From positions 1-32,174 of the forward strand of contig CAUPUB010000017.1 in the NCBI GenBank assembly GCA_963514535.1: DNA of 32,174 bases. The letters run 5' to 3'. This stretch comes from CAJPSE01 sp963514535 (GTDB taxonomy: Bacteria > Synergistota > Synergistia > Synergistales > Aminobacteriaceae). The notes under the pieces are model-generated. The model did no database searches, was not told the origin of the DNA, and worked only from the letters and a program-made list of their open reading frames with translations. The first letter of the stretch is position 1. Each line of letters starts with the position of its first letter. This document shows positions 7,987 to 16,413 of this stretch, one piece after another. The position numbers were made by a program, and so were the translations under genes.

Positions 7987-8092
7987 AATCCAGGCAGCCA
8001 GCCCCCGAATTATCGGGCTCGCTCCTTGAGATAATGTTCTTATGTAGTTTATTTATGCTTTTGTGCAGTTTTTTTATAAGGAGGAAATGGAA

Positions 8093-8284
8093 ATGGCAAC
8101 ACCCAAGAGAAAGACCTCCCATGCCCGTACGGCGCAGCGAAAGGCGCAGTGGCTGGGATCGCTCGCCGCGCCTTCCACTTTGGCCTGCCCACACTGTGGA
8201 GAGATAGCCATGGCCTATCGTGCGTGTCCCTCCTGCGGTTACTACAAGGGGCGTAAGGTCGTGGACGCTGGATCCGAGGAGTAG
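8093..8284 (+). CDS. rpmF: 50S ribosomal protein L32
   Basis: A 63-residue basic protein with the hallmark L32 start MATPKRKTSHARTAQRKAQW and a zinc-ribbon of two cysteine pairs, CPHCG and CPSCG, near residues 35 and 48. ATG 8093 is preferred over the in-frame ATG at 8087 because AAGGAGG (8078-8084) is 8 nt from it but only 2 nt from the other. The DUF177-rpmF pairing is widespread; the usual downstream plsX/fab genes are absent, and transcription ends in a strong terminator instead. Confidence 0.96.
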   Translation: MATPKRKTSHARTAQRKAQWLGSLAAPSTLACPHCGEIAMAYRACPSCGYYKGRKVVDAGSEE

Positions 8285-8311
8285 CGTTCGATTCATTTAA
8301 GGCAACTCCGA

Positions 8312-8353
8312 GGGCCGAGGACGACAGTCGTCCTCGGCCCTTTGGGCTTTTTT
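8312..8353 (+). terminator. Intrinsic terminator after rpmF
   Basis: A perfect 13-bp GC-rich stem, GGGCCGAGGACGA (8312-8324) with its complement at 8328-8340 and a 3-nt loop, followed by TTTGGGCTTTTTT. It closes the ackA-DUF177-rpmF unit. Confidence 0.93.
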
Positions 8354-8403
8354 GCACCCCCTCGCTTCCTCTGCGTCAGCTGGGATTTTCCTTGAACTCT
8401 TCC

Positions 8404-8433
8404 TTGCGTTCGGGCCGCGCAAGACGCTATAAT
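8404..8433 (+). promoter_or_regulatory. Sigma70-type promoter for htpG
   Basis: TTGCGT (8404-8409), an 18-nt spacer and a perfect TATAAT (8428-8433), lying between the rpmF terminator and htpG. The leader would be about 80 nt. I see no CIRCE or HrcA operator. Confidence 0.65.
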
Positions 8434-8518
8434 CAAAAGGATTCGGCCCTCGCAGTCCAGGGCGGTTTTATCGTTCTCCGTGAGTCTCGGAGAGCGGCAG
8501 GAAAGGGGATTTTGCCTG

Positions 8519-10396
8519 ATGGCTGAGGAGAAGTTTCATTTCCAGTCGGAGGCCTCCGAGCTTCTGAGGATGATGATACACTCGGTGTACTCGAACCGGG
8601 ACATTTTTTTGCGCGAGCTGATCTCGAACGCGTCGGATGCTCTGGATAAGCGGCGTATCGAGGCTCTCTTCAACTCCGAGTTGGCGGACTTCACCCCCGA
8701 AATTCGCATCGTCCGCGACAGAGAGGCCCATACCCTGACCATCTCCGACAACGGAATAGGCATGACGCGCGAGGAGATCGTGCAGTACCTGGGGACCATC
8801 GCCAAGTCCGGAACCCGGGAGTTTCTGGAGGCAGGGAGGTCCGACGATGCCGGCGAGAGGCTGATCGGCCAGTTTGGCGTGGGCTTTTACTCGGTGTTCA
8901 TGGTCTCGGAACGGGTTTCCCTCGTCTCGCGCAAGCTGGGGACCAACGATGCCTTCCGCTTCGATTCGGACGGGGAGGGGACCTATACCCTGGCCGACGC
9001 CGAGAGGGGAGAATGCGGGACGACGGTCACCCTTTACCTTCGCCCTGCCGGCGAGGACGGGAAGGACTACACCGACGAATGGACGATCCGCGACATCGTA
9101 AAGAAATACTCGGACTTCATCGCCTGGCCCATCATCCTGGACGTCTCGAAACGGCAGGACGGCAGGGAGACCTTTGAGGACCAGACCATCAATTCCCAAA
9201 AGGCCATCTGGTGCCGTCCGGAAGCCGAGGTCACGGCGGAGGAGTATCGCGAGTTCTACCGCCACCTGACCCATGACTGGAAGGAACCTTTGAGCCGCGT
9301 CGCCCTGGACGCCGAGGGGGCCGTCAGCTTCAAGGGGCTGCTGTTCATCCCCTCCGAAGCGCCCTTCGATCTCTTCATGAACCCAAAAGCCGGCGGTATC
9401 GAGCTCTACGTCAAGCGGGTCTTCATCATGAACGACTGCCACGACCTTATCCCAGAATACATGCGTTTCGTGAGAGGGGTCGTGGATTCTGAGGACCTCT
9501 CCCTGAACATCTCCCGCGAGATTCTCCAGGACAACCCCATCATCCGGGTCATTCGACGGAGCACGCAGCGTAAGGTGTTCGCCCACCTCCGCAAATTGCT
9601 GGAGACGGACAGGACGGCCTACGAAAAATTTTGGACCGCCTTCGGCAGGGTCCTGAAGGAGGGGATTGTCCAGGATCGGGAGCATGCGGCCGCAATCCTC
9701 GAGCTGGCCCTGTTCCGTTCGACGGCACAGGAGGGATGGACCACCCTCTCCGCCTACAGGGAGCGCATGAAACCGGATCAGGAGGGGATCCTTTGCCTTG
9801 CCGGACGGGACATCGACGCGCTCAGGGCCTCCCCGAAACTGGAGCGTCTCCTGGAGAAGGGATTTGAGGTCCTTTTGATGACGGACCCGGTGGACGAGGT
9901 GATCCTTGCGGAGGGTCTGGAGTTCGAGTCCGTCAAGCTCGTCAATGCGGCGGGGGATTCCGCCCCTGCGGAGACGGAGGCGGAGCGCAAGTTGGAGGAG
10001 GAGAAGCTCAGGAAGCTGGAGCCCACGTTCGAACCGCTGAAAAAAAGGACCCTGGAGCTCCTGGGGAACGTCCTGGAGGACGTTCGCCCCTCGCTGCGGA
10101 TGGTCTCCTCCCCGGCGTGTCTGGTGGACGCCACGAACGGGATGTCCTTCCAGATGGAGCAGCTGATGCGCGCCATGGGACAGGAGGTACGGCAGCAGAA
10201 GCGCGTCCTGGAGCTGAATGCGGATCATCCGCTTGTCCTTCGCCTCATGAAGATGGCCGAGGATGGAGACGCCCGGATCGAGGACTTCCTTGCGGTCCTG
10301 TACGATCAGGCTCTGATCCTCGAGGGGGGGACCATCACCGATCCCGCATCCTTTGTCCGGAGGTTGAGCGCCGTCATGGCCCTGGCCCTGCAGTAG
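8519..10396 (+). CDS. htpG: Molecular chaperone HtpG (Hsp90)
   Basis: A 625-residue cytosolic ATP-dependent chaperone homodimer. The GHKL ATPase domain (about residues 1-215) shows ELISNASDALDK, DNGIGMTREEIVQYLGTIA and LIGQFGVGFYSVFMV. The middle domain includes FKGLLFIPSEAPFDLF, YVKRVFIMNDCHDLIPEY and the catalytic-arginine region SLNISREILQDNPIIRVI. The C-terminal dimerisation domain ends at a TAG. ATG 8519 (MAEEKFHFQSEASELLR) is chosen because it matches the family start and has AGGAAAGGGG upstream; an in-frame GTG at 8480 has no ribosome site. Length is normal. It has its own promoter. Confidence 0.97.
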   Translation: MAEEKFHFQSEASELLRMMIHSVYSNRDIFLRELISNASDALDKRRIEALFNSELADFTPEIRIVRDREAHTLTISDNGIGMTREEIVQYLGTIAKSGTREFLEAGRSDDAGERLIGQFGVGFYSVFMVSERVSLVSRKLGTNDAFRFDSDGEGTYTLADAERGECGTTVTLYLRPAGEDGKDYTDEWTIRDIVKKYSDFIAWPIILDVSKRQDGRETFEDQTINSQKAIWCRPEAEVTAEEYREFYRHLTHDWKEPLSRVALDAEGAVSFKGLLFIPSEAPFDLFMNPKAGGIELYVKRVFIMNDCHDLIPEYMRFVRGVVDSEDLSLNISREILQDNPIIRVIRRSTQRKVFAHLRKLLETDRTAYEKFWTAFGRVLKEGIVQDREHAAAILELALFRSTAQEGWTTLSAYRERMKPDQEGILCLAGRDIDALRASPKLERLLEKGFEVLLMTDPVDEVILAEGLEFESVKLVNAAGDSAPAETEAERKLEEEKLRKLEPTFEPLKKRTLELLGNVLEDVRPSLRMVSSPACLVDATNGMSFQMEQLMRAMGQEVRQQKRVLELNADHPLVLRLMKMAEDGDARIEDFLAVLYDQALILEGGTITDPASFVRRLSAVMALALQ

Positions 10397-10477
10397 GGGA
10401 AGGGCGATATGGAGGTCCGTCGGCTTCATAATAAAATGAGCTGCGTGTTTGCGTGTTCTCGATAGGAGGTCAGCACG

Positions 10478-11032
10478 ATGGCGGTCGGAAAAAAGACAGA
10501 AAAAACGGATCTGGAGCCCGTCGATGAGGTGAAGGTTGCTGAGGAGAAGGCCGATAAGGCAACGGCAGGAGTCCAGGAAGCGGCCCTGCCTTCCGAGCCG
10601 GATTCGACTGTGAAAGGGGAAGAACTGCAGAGGGGATCGGATTTCACCCTGAAGTATGATATGAACTCGAATCAGCGCTACGTGGACTCCACGTCGCAGA
10701 AGAGCGAGTTCGACAGGGTACTGGACGAGCTCGCCTCCATCAGCCGGGACATGCTCGACTGGGATCTGGAGAAATTCACGAAAAAGCACGGGGGGGACAC
10801 GGAGGACGCCTTATCAAAAAAATGGGAGGCTTTTTTGGGGGGCTTCATCGTCAATGCTGCGGTGGAACTCTATAACCGCGGATATTCCGAAGCCGCATTT
10901 AAACGGCTGGAGCAGGCGCGAATCGTTCTGGAGGCCAAGCAGAAGCTTGAGGTCGAGGTGGAGGCCATCAAGGCCAAACAGGATGGATCCTTCGATTTGT
11001 CGGATATGCTGGGGCTCTCCGAAGAAGAATAA
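10478..11032 (+). CDS. Unknown acidic, mostly helical cytoplasmic protein
   Basis: A 184-residue protein I do not recognise. No signal peptide or membrane segment is seen. The first 60 residues are low-complexity, rich in Lys, Glu and Ala and probably disordered. The remainder is helical, with FDRVLDELASISRDMLDWD, then WEAFLGGFIVNAAVELYNRG and a KQKLEVEVEAIKAKQDG stretch that could form a coiled coil; it ends in acidic residues. AGGAGGT directly precedes ATG 10478 at good spacing, and a clear terminator follows, so it is a real gene. It lies 81 nt after htpG and may be co-transcribed with it, but nothing proves a functional link. Confidence 0.8.
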   Translation: MAVGKKTEKTDLEPVDEVKVAEEKADKATAGVQEAALPSEPDSTVKGEELQRGSDFTLKYDMNSNQRYVDSTSQKSEFDRVLDELASISRDMLDWDLEKFTKKHGGDTEDALSKKWEAFLGGFIVNAAVELYNRGYSEAAFKRLEQARIVLEAKQKLEVEVEAIKAKQDGSFDLSDMLGLSEEE

Positions 11033-11132
11033 GGAACCTCAAGGTCTCATTACGGTTACGGCGACGAAGGGCGTCATCGTTTCTGCCAGGCAGCTTCCTC
11101 CCGACAAACAACACTACCGAAAGAATCGACAG

Positions 11133-11180
11133 ACCTGTCCCCGACGAGAGATGCGTACACCGGGGACAGGTTTTGTTTGT
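11133..11180 (+). terminator. Intrinsic terminator between convergent genes
   Basis: ACCTGTCCCC (11133-11142) pairs with GGGGACAGGT (11162-11171), followed by TTTGTTTGTT. It ends rightward transcription from htpG and the unknown gene. The opposite flank is moderately T-rich when read leftward, so it may also serve the AI-2E-family gene. Confidence 0.85.
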
Positions 11181-11236
11181 TCTCCCAAGTTGCCGCAGTT
11201 TAGAAGATGCTCTTGGGGATGCCCAGAAGCCCCTCC

Positions 11237-12340
11237 TTACTTGGCCGTCCCCGTGTCTCCAGCGGGGGCCTCCGGGGCCGCCGAATGTTTTTTTCTCTCC
11301 CTGGAGACCGGCGGCTCCGCCAGCAGTGCGGCCTCGCCGCTGCCCATGAGTACGGCGATGGGTCTCAGGGGCTGTATGTTCTCACAGACGATCTTGATGA
11401 TGGAGGCGATGGGGACGGACAACAGGGCTCCCGGTATTCCCCAGATGGTTCCCCAGAGCAGCAGGGACAGGAGGATAACGACGGGGCTGAGCCCCAGACG
11501 GTCTCCCACAACCTTGGGTGTGATGACGTTGCCGATGGTGATCTGGATGGCTGTCAGGGACATCAATACGACCAGGGGTTTGAACAGGCTGGGGGAGAAT
11601 TGCAGGACGGCCATCAGGACGGGGGGGATCGTGGCGATAATGGAGCCTACGGTTGGAATGAAGTTCAGGAGAAAGGTCAGGACGCCCCAGCCGGACGCCA
11701 GTTCCACGTCGAGTGCGACGAGCACCATCCAGGCAGAGAAGGCCGTGGCCAGGCTGATGAGGCTCAAAGTTCCAAGGTAGCGGCTGATCTGCCGGGAGAT
11801 CGTGTCGAGGATGTTCTTGATCCTGGAGGCGCTTGTGCCCGAGAAGGATTTGTCGATCTTCTCGTTGACATAAGGGGCCTCCAGAAGCATGAACATCAAA
11901 AACACCAGGGTCAGGACGAATTTGCTTGAGAATGCCACGACCAGCTCCGAGATGTTGCGCACATAGCGTCCCAGAAGGTCGAGCCAGTTGAAGTTGGATA
12001 TGGTCGACGGGGGGATGCTCAGGGCGCTCAGGATGCTGTTGAACATCGTGTTGAGCTTGGAATAGTACAGGCTGTACGCGCGATTGAACTCCACGGCCTG
12101 CAGCGTGCAGAAGTAGATCCCAAGGACGCAGACGCTGAAAAATATGGCGAAGACCAGGGTGATGTTCAGGATGGGGGGCAGGTGGATCCTCCAGCCCAGC
12201 CTGATGATGGGGCGGAAGACCTGGAGGATGAACCACGCGACGACCAGGGGAATGAACACCCCGCTGGCCAGGTTCAGAATCGTGCAAAGAGCGATGGCAG
12301 ACAGCAAGGCCACGAGCCCCACCAAAACCTTCATGTTCAT
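11237..12340 (-). CDS. AI-2E/PerM family (UPF0118) membrane transporter
   Basis: A 367-residue polytopic membrane protein of the AI-2E/PerM family (TqsA, YdiK and PerM are relatives). About eight hydrophobic segments are visible: two at the N-terminus (LVALLSAIALCTILNLASG and GVFIPLVVAWFILQVF), one near residue 60, one after a soluble loop (FVLTLVFLMFMLLEAP), then a C-terminal group including the family-type LLNFIPTVGSIIATIPPVL and PKVVGDRLGLSPVVILLSLL. Family members are proposed exporters, some of the AI-2 signal; the substrate cannot be told from sequence. ATG 12340 has GAGGGGG 7 nt upstream. It stands alone, convergent with the upstream unknown gene. Confidence 0.9.
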   Translation of the reverse strand: MNMKVLVGLVALLSAIALCTILNLASGVFIPLVVAWFILQVFRPIIRLGWRIHLPPILNITLVFAIFFSVCVLGIYFCTLQAVEFNRAYSLYYSKLNTMFNSILSALSIPPSTISNFNWLDLLGRYVRNISELVVAFSSKFVLTLVFLMFMLLEAPYVNEKIDKSFSGTSASRIKNILDTISRQISRYLGTLSLISLATAFSAWMVLVALDVELASGWGVLTFLLNFIPTVGSIIATIPPVLMAVLQFSPSLFKPLVVLMSLTAIQITIGNVITPKVVGDRLGLSPVVILLSLLLWGTIWGIPGALLSVPIASIIKIVCENIQPLRPIAVLMGSGEAALLAEPPVSRERKKHSAAPEAPAGDTGTAK

Positions 12341-12470
12341 TCGGCATCCCCCTCGTCCTCGATTTTTCGCGGCTGCAGCCTTCCGTTACGGATTTTCATC
12401 TTTGGATATCGCCCCTCCCGTTCGGTGGTTACTTTAGCACAGATACCGCCTCCTGACGATACTATCACAG

Positions 12471-12487
12471 AAGTTTTTCAAAAACTT
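12471..12487. repeat. Short perfect palindrome in perM/tRNA gap
   Basis: AAGTTTTT C AAAAACTT, an 8-bp perfect inverted repeat around one base, lies between the divergent perM-type gene and the tRNA-Leu promoter. It could be an operator or a chance AT-rich palindrome. The rest of 12341-12533 holds no gene I can support. Confidence 0.3.
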
Positions 12488-12533
12488 GCCCCAAATTTTC
12501 ACTTGATTTGTTAAAAAAATCTGCTTTTACCCC

Positions 12534-12562
12534 TTGCCAAACCCCGGTAGGCTTGCTAGAAT
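12534..12562 (+). promoter_or_regulatory. Promoter of tRNA-Leu
   Basis: TTGCCA (12534-12539), a 17-nt spacer and TAGAAT (12557-12562). The start would fall a few bases before the mature tRNA end at 12578. Confidence 0.75.
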
Positions 12563-12577
12563 ACCTTTTGTTTTCAA

Positions 12578-12664
12578 GCCCGGGTGGCGGAATTGGTAGA
12601 CGCGCTAGATTCAGGTTCTAGTAGTCGCAAGGCTGTGGAGGTTCGAGTCCTCTCTCGGGCACCA
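12578..12664 (+). tRNA. tRNA-Leu (anticodon CAG)
   Basis: A complete class II tRNA of 87 nt with encoded CCA. The acceptor stem is GCCCGGG paired to CTCGGGC. The D-arm has the Leu-type GGAATTGGTAGACG, the anticodon stem is CTAGA/TCTAG with loop TTCAGGT and anticodon CAG (12612-12614), then a long variable arm and a T-arm with GGTTCGAGTCC. It decodes CUG, a favoured codon in this GC-rich sequence. The gene has its own promoter and is followed by a terminator hairpin. Confidence 0.97.
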
Positions 12665-12675
12665 TCGTTATAGTG

Positions 12676-12719
12676 AAAGGATATAGTCGTGTCGGTTGAC
12701 AGGGCTATATCCTTTTGTT
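12676..12719 (+). terminator. Terminator hairpin after tRNA-Leu
   Basis: AAAGGATATAG (12676-12686) pairs perfectly with CTATATCCTTT (12705-12715) across an 18-nt loop, followed by TGTT. The stem is AT-rich and the T-run short, so termination may be partial. It physically overlaps the promoter at 12696-12724. Confidence 0.65.
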
Positions 12720-12724
12720 ATCAT
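12696..12724 (+). promoter_or_regulatory. Strong sigma70-type promoter for rpoB-rpoC
   Basis: TTGACA (12696-12701), the perfect -35 consensus, a 17-nt spacer and TATCAT (12719-12724). The -35 box lies in the loop and the spacer covers the 3' arm of the tRNA terminator hairpin. The leader to ATG 12775 would be about 44 nt. Confidence 0.75.
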
Positions 12725-12774
12725 TGGAGTTCGGCATAAATTTCCCCCATTTGGCAAGGGAGGTCCTTCAGTCC

Positions 12775-15700
12775 ATGCCCGAGTTTGTTCCGGTAAGCAA
12801 AAAACGGCAGCGCTACACCTTCGGACGTGCGTACGATCTCGTCGAGATGCCCGATATGATCGAGGTGCAGCGGGATTCCTATCGATGGTTTTATCAGGAT
12901 GATGTGGCTCCAGAGGCTCGTTCGATGCAGGGGTTGCAGGAACTGCTTCATGAGGTCTTCCCTATTGAGAGTTATGACGGTCAATTTGTCCTCGAATTTG
13001 TCCGTTATCATATCGACAGCCCCGACCTTCTCGAGGAGGAGGCGCGACAGAGGGATATGACCTGGGCGCGTCCTATCCGGGCCACAATCCGCCTTGCCAA
13101 CACGAAGACACAGGAGGTCAAGGAGGAAAAGATCTTCCTCGGCAATTTTCCCGTGATGACGGACAGGGGAACCTTCATCATCAACGGAACCGAGCGCGTC
13201 GTCATCAACCAGCTGGCGCGCTCCGCGGGCGTTTACTTCGGCAGGGGCGAGGGGTCAAACCACGATGCCTGCCTGGCGAAAGTGATCCCGGACCGAGGGG
13301 CCTGGCTGGATTTCTCTTTGGCCCCGGGCGAGATCGTGTCGGTCAACATCGACAACCGAAAGAAGCTTCCGGTCACGCTCCTGTTCAAGGCATTTGGGGC
13401 GGAGAACAACGACGCCATCATCTCCCTTTTCGGAGCGGAACCGACCTTCCTGGAGTTTGGGGACGAGATGCGGGGGAGGCTCTCCGCCGCGGATGTCCTG
13501 GACCCGGAGGGTAACGTCGTCGTGGCCCGCGGGCGCCCCGTCACGCGCGAGGCCCTGGAAACCCTCTCCCGGCTCAACCCCGAAGGCCGGGGCGGCATCG
13601 ATGTGCTGGGGCTGGACCCCTCCCTGGCCTTGACTCTGGAGCGGGACGTCACCCAGAGCTCGGATGAGGCGATGCAGGAGATATTCCGCCGGCTACGCCC
13701 CAACGAGCCGGCCCGCGTCGAAAACGCACGGGAGTATCTGAAATCCCTTTTCTTCGACCCCCGACGTTACACTTTGGGGCGGGTCGGGCGTTACAAGCTG
13801 AACCGCCGCCTGGGGCTCGATATCGAGGCGAATACGCGCCTTCTCACCCTGCAGGATCTGGTCGCAATCGTTCGGGAGATGTTCGCGATGAAGGCCCTGG
13901 ATAAGAAGAGCGACGATATCGACCACCTGGGCAATCGGCGGGTGCGCTCCATCGGTGAGCTGCTGCAGAACCAGATTCGCATCGGGCTCCTGCGCATGGA
14001 GCGCATCGCCCGCGAGCGCATGACCACGATGCCGAACCTCAGCACAGCGATGGGAGGCGAGCTGATCAACGTCCGGCCAATCTCCGCCGCGCTTCGGGAG
14101 TTCTATGGCTCCGGACAGCTGTCCCAGTTCATGGACCAGACCAATCCGCTTGCCGAGGTGACGCATCGCCGCCGCCTCTCCGCCCTCGGGCCTGGGGGGC
14201 TCAGCAGGGAGCGGGCCGGTTTCGAGGCGCGCGACGTGCACTACACGCATTACGGCCGCGTCTGTCCCATCGAGACCCCTGAGGGGCCGAACATCGGGTT
14301 GGTCTCGTCCCTGACCACCTATGCCCGCCTGAACGAGCACGGTTTTCTCATCACCCCGCGCCGCAGGGTGAAGGACGGCAAGCTGACGGAGGACATCGAG
14401 TTTTTGTCCGCGGACGACGAGGACAATTATCACATCGCCATGGCCAATACTCCTCTGGAGGAGGATGGGGTGACGATCGCGGGCACGGATTGCCCCACCC
14501 GCCACCAGGACGACATCGACACGATCCCCACCGACCAGGTGGACTACATGGACGTCTCGCCCAAGCAGATCGTCTCCTCCTCGACGGCGCTGATTCCATT
14601 CCTGGAACATGACGACGCCAACCGGGCCCTCATGGGGTCCAACATGCAGCGTCAGGCCGTGCCCCTGCTCCTGCCCGAGGCCCCCGTCGTGGGGACCGGG
14701 ATAGAGCATCGCATCGCCAAGGACTCGGGGTCCTGCGTCGTGGCTGCGGAGGCAGGGGAGGTGCGCTGGGTGGACTCCGAGCGCATCGAGATTCGCTCCA
14801 GAAAGGGCAACGTGCGCGTCTACAACCTCATCAAATTCCGTCGCTCCAACCAGTGCACGGTGATCCACCAACGGCCTCTGGTCTCGAAAGGAGATACCGT
14901 TGAGAAGGGGGAGATCATCGCCGACGGTCAGGCCGTGGATAACGGCGAGCTGGCGCTGGGGCAGAACGTCCTCGTCGCCTTCGTCCCCTGGGAGGGCTAC
15001 AACTTCGAGGATGCGATCCTGCTGAGCGAGAACCTGGTCAAGGAGGACAAGTTCTCCTCGATGCACATCGAGGAATACGAGATCGACGCCCGGGAGACGA
15101 AGTTGGGGCCTGAGGAGATCACCCGCGACATCCCGAACGTCGGCGAGGACATGCTTCGCAACCTCGACGATACGGGGATCATTCGAATCGGGGCCGAGGT
15201 GAACTCGGGCGACATCCTGGTGGGGAAGGTGACGCCCAAGGGAGAGTCGGACCAGACCCCCGAGGAGAAGCTGCTGCGTGCCATCTTTGGAGAGAAGGCA
15301 CGGGAGGTCCGGGACAACTCCTTGAAGCTGCCCCACGGTTCCCGTGGCAAGGTCGTCGCCGTCAAGCAGATGGAGCGTAAGGACAACAACTCCGATGCGC
15401 TCGGCCCCGGAGTCAACCGCACCGTCAAGGTCTATGTGGCGCAGTGGCGCAAGATAACGGTGGGGGACAAGATGGCGGGGCGGCACGGTAACAAGGGCGT
15501 GGTGAGCCGCATCCTGCCCGTCGAGGATATGCCCTATCTTCCCGATGGGACGCCCGTCGACGTGGTCCTGAACCCGCTGGGCGTCCCCAGCCGCATGAAC
15601 CTGGGGCAGGTGCTCGAGACCATTATGGGCTTCGTCGCCGTGCACAACGGCTGGCACGTCGCCACGCCGGTCTTTGAGGGGGCCCAGGAGCAGGAGATCT

Positions 15701-16407
15701 TCGAGAACATGAAGGAGCTGGCGGCGCGGAAATACCCCGACCTGACCGAGGACGGCATGATCGCGCTCCGGGATGGGCGCACGGGTGAGCTCATGGAGAA
15801 GAAGGTCACGATCGGCTGCATGTACATGCTGAAGCTGATTCACCTTGTGGACGACAAGATCCACGCCCGATCCACGGGGCCCTACAGCTTGATCACTCAG
15901 CAGCCCCTGGGCGGCAAGGCCCAGTTCGGTGGCCAGCGGTTTGGGGAGATGGAGGTCTGGGCGCTCGAGGGATACGGTGCGGCCAACGTGCTGCAGGAGA
16001 TGTTGACCGTGAAGTCGGACGATATCCGGGGCCGGGACAAGACCTACGAACGCATCGTCAAGGGGCAGAGCCTCGTCAAGCCCGGCGTCCCCGAGAGCTT
16101 CCGGGTCCTGGTCAAGGAGCTGCAGGGGTTGGGGCTGGATGTCGAGGTCCAGTACGACGACGGATCGGTCGGCGGAATGACGCTGGATGACGAGGAGGAG
16201 GAGCGGGGCGCGTATCTGGCCGCTCAATCCGAGTCCCCGTCGGTATTCGGCGAGGATTCCCCGACGCCGGGCGACGTGCGCGTGGATGACTCCGAGGATC
16301 AGGGTGATGTTTTCGACGTACCGGATATATTCACGGAGGAGAAGGAAGCGCTCTCGGAGGGGCTGTCGTTGGTAGGGGATGTAGCTGGGGATGAAGAAGG
16401 AGACTGA
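12775..16407 (+). CDS. rpoB: RNA polymerase beta subunit
   Basis: The 1210-residue catalytic beta subunit. ATG 12775 (MPEFVPVSKKRQRYTFGR) is chosen because AAGGGAGGT (12757-12763) lies 11 nt upstream; open frame continues back to 12715 without a better start. Conserved regions in order: the rifampicin pocket at about residue 443 (GQLSQFMDQTNPLAEVTHRR then LSALGPGG, with the Asp, His and Ser that are changed in resistant mutants all wild-type), YGRVCPIETPEGPNIGL, PWEGYNFEDAIL, GDKMAGRHGNKGVVSR, NPLGVPSRMNLGQVLE and the C-terminal GKAQFGGQRFGEMEVWALEG. After the conserved end there is an acidic tail of about 75 residues. rplJ/rplL, the usual upstream neighbours, are absent; tRNA-Leu is there instead. 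Confidence 0.98.
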   Translation: MPEFVPVSKKRQRYTFGRAYDLVEMPDMIEVQRDSYRWFYQDDVAPEARSMQGLQELLHEVFPIESYDGQFVLEFVRYHIDSPDLLEEEARQRDMTWARPIRATIRLANTKTQEVKEEKIFLGNFPVMTDRGTFIINGTERVVINQLARSAGVYFGRGEGSNHDACLAKVIPDRGAWLDFSLAPGEIVSVNIDNRKKLPVTLLFKAFGAENNDAIISLFGAEPTFLEFGDEMRGRLSAADVLDPEGNVVVARGRPVTREALETLSRLNPEGRGGIDVLGLDPSLALTLERDVTQSSDEAMQEIFRRLRPNEPARVENAREYLKSLFFDPRRYTLGRVGRYKLNRRLGLDIEANTRLLTLQDLVAIVREMFAMKALDKKSDDIDHLGNRRVRSIGELLQNQIRIGLLRMERIARERMTTMPNLSTAMGGELINVRPISAALREFYGSGQLSQFMDQTNPLAEVTHRRRLSALGPGGLSRERAGFEARDVHYTHYGRVCPIETPEGPNIGLVSSLTTYARLNEHGFLITPRRRVKDGKLTEDIEFLSADDEDNYHIAMANTPLEEDGVTIAGTDCPTRHQDDIDTIPTDQVDYMDVSPKQIVSSSTALIPFLEHDDANRALMGSNMQRQAVPLLLPEAPVVGTGIEHRIAKDSGSCVVAAEAGEVRWVDSERIEIRSRKGNVRVYNLIKFRRSNQCTVIHQRPLVSKGDTVEKGEIIADGQAVDNGELALGQNVLVAFVPWEGYNFEDAILLSENLVKEDKFSSMHIEEYEIDARETKLGPEEITRDIPNVGEDMLRNLDDTGIIRIGAEVNSGDILVGKVTPKGESDQTPEEKLLRAIFGEKAREVRDNSLKLPHGSRGKVVAVKQMERKDNNSDALGPGVNRTVKVYVAQWRKITVGDKMAGRHGNKGVVSRILPVEDMPYLPDGTPVDVVLNPLGVPSRMNLGQVLETIMGFVAVHNGWHVATPVFEGAQEQEIFENMKELAARKYPDLTEDGMIALRDGRTGELMEKKVTIGCMYMLKLIHLVDDKIHARSTGPYSLITQQPLGGKAQFGGQRFGEMEVWALEGYGAANVLQEMLTVKSDDIRGRDKTYERIVKGQSLVKPGVPESFRVLVKELQGLGLDVEVQYDDGSVGGMTLDDEEEERGAYLAAQSESPSVFGEDSPTPGDVRVDDSEDQGDVFDVPDIFTEEKEALSEGLSLVGDVAGDEEGD

Positions 16408-16413
16408 CGGGAT

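Noticed and set aside
8435..8518. CIRCE/HrcA operator before htpG
   Set aside because: No 9-bp inverted repeat with the TTAGCACTC-type arms is present.
8468..10789. 773-codon minus-strand frame opposite htpG
   Set aside because: It is the antisense shadow of a well-conserved chaperone gene; no family motif and no ribosome site of its own.
12775..16407. Rifampicin-resistance change in rpoB
   Set aside because: The pocket residues (Asp in QFMDQ, His in THRRR, Ser in LSALGPGG) are the sensitive type.
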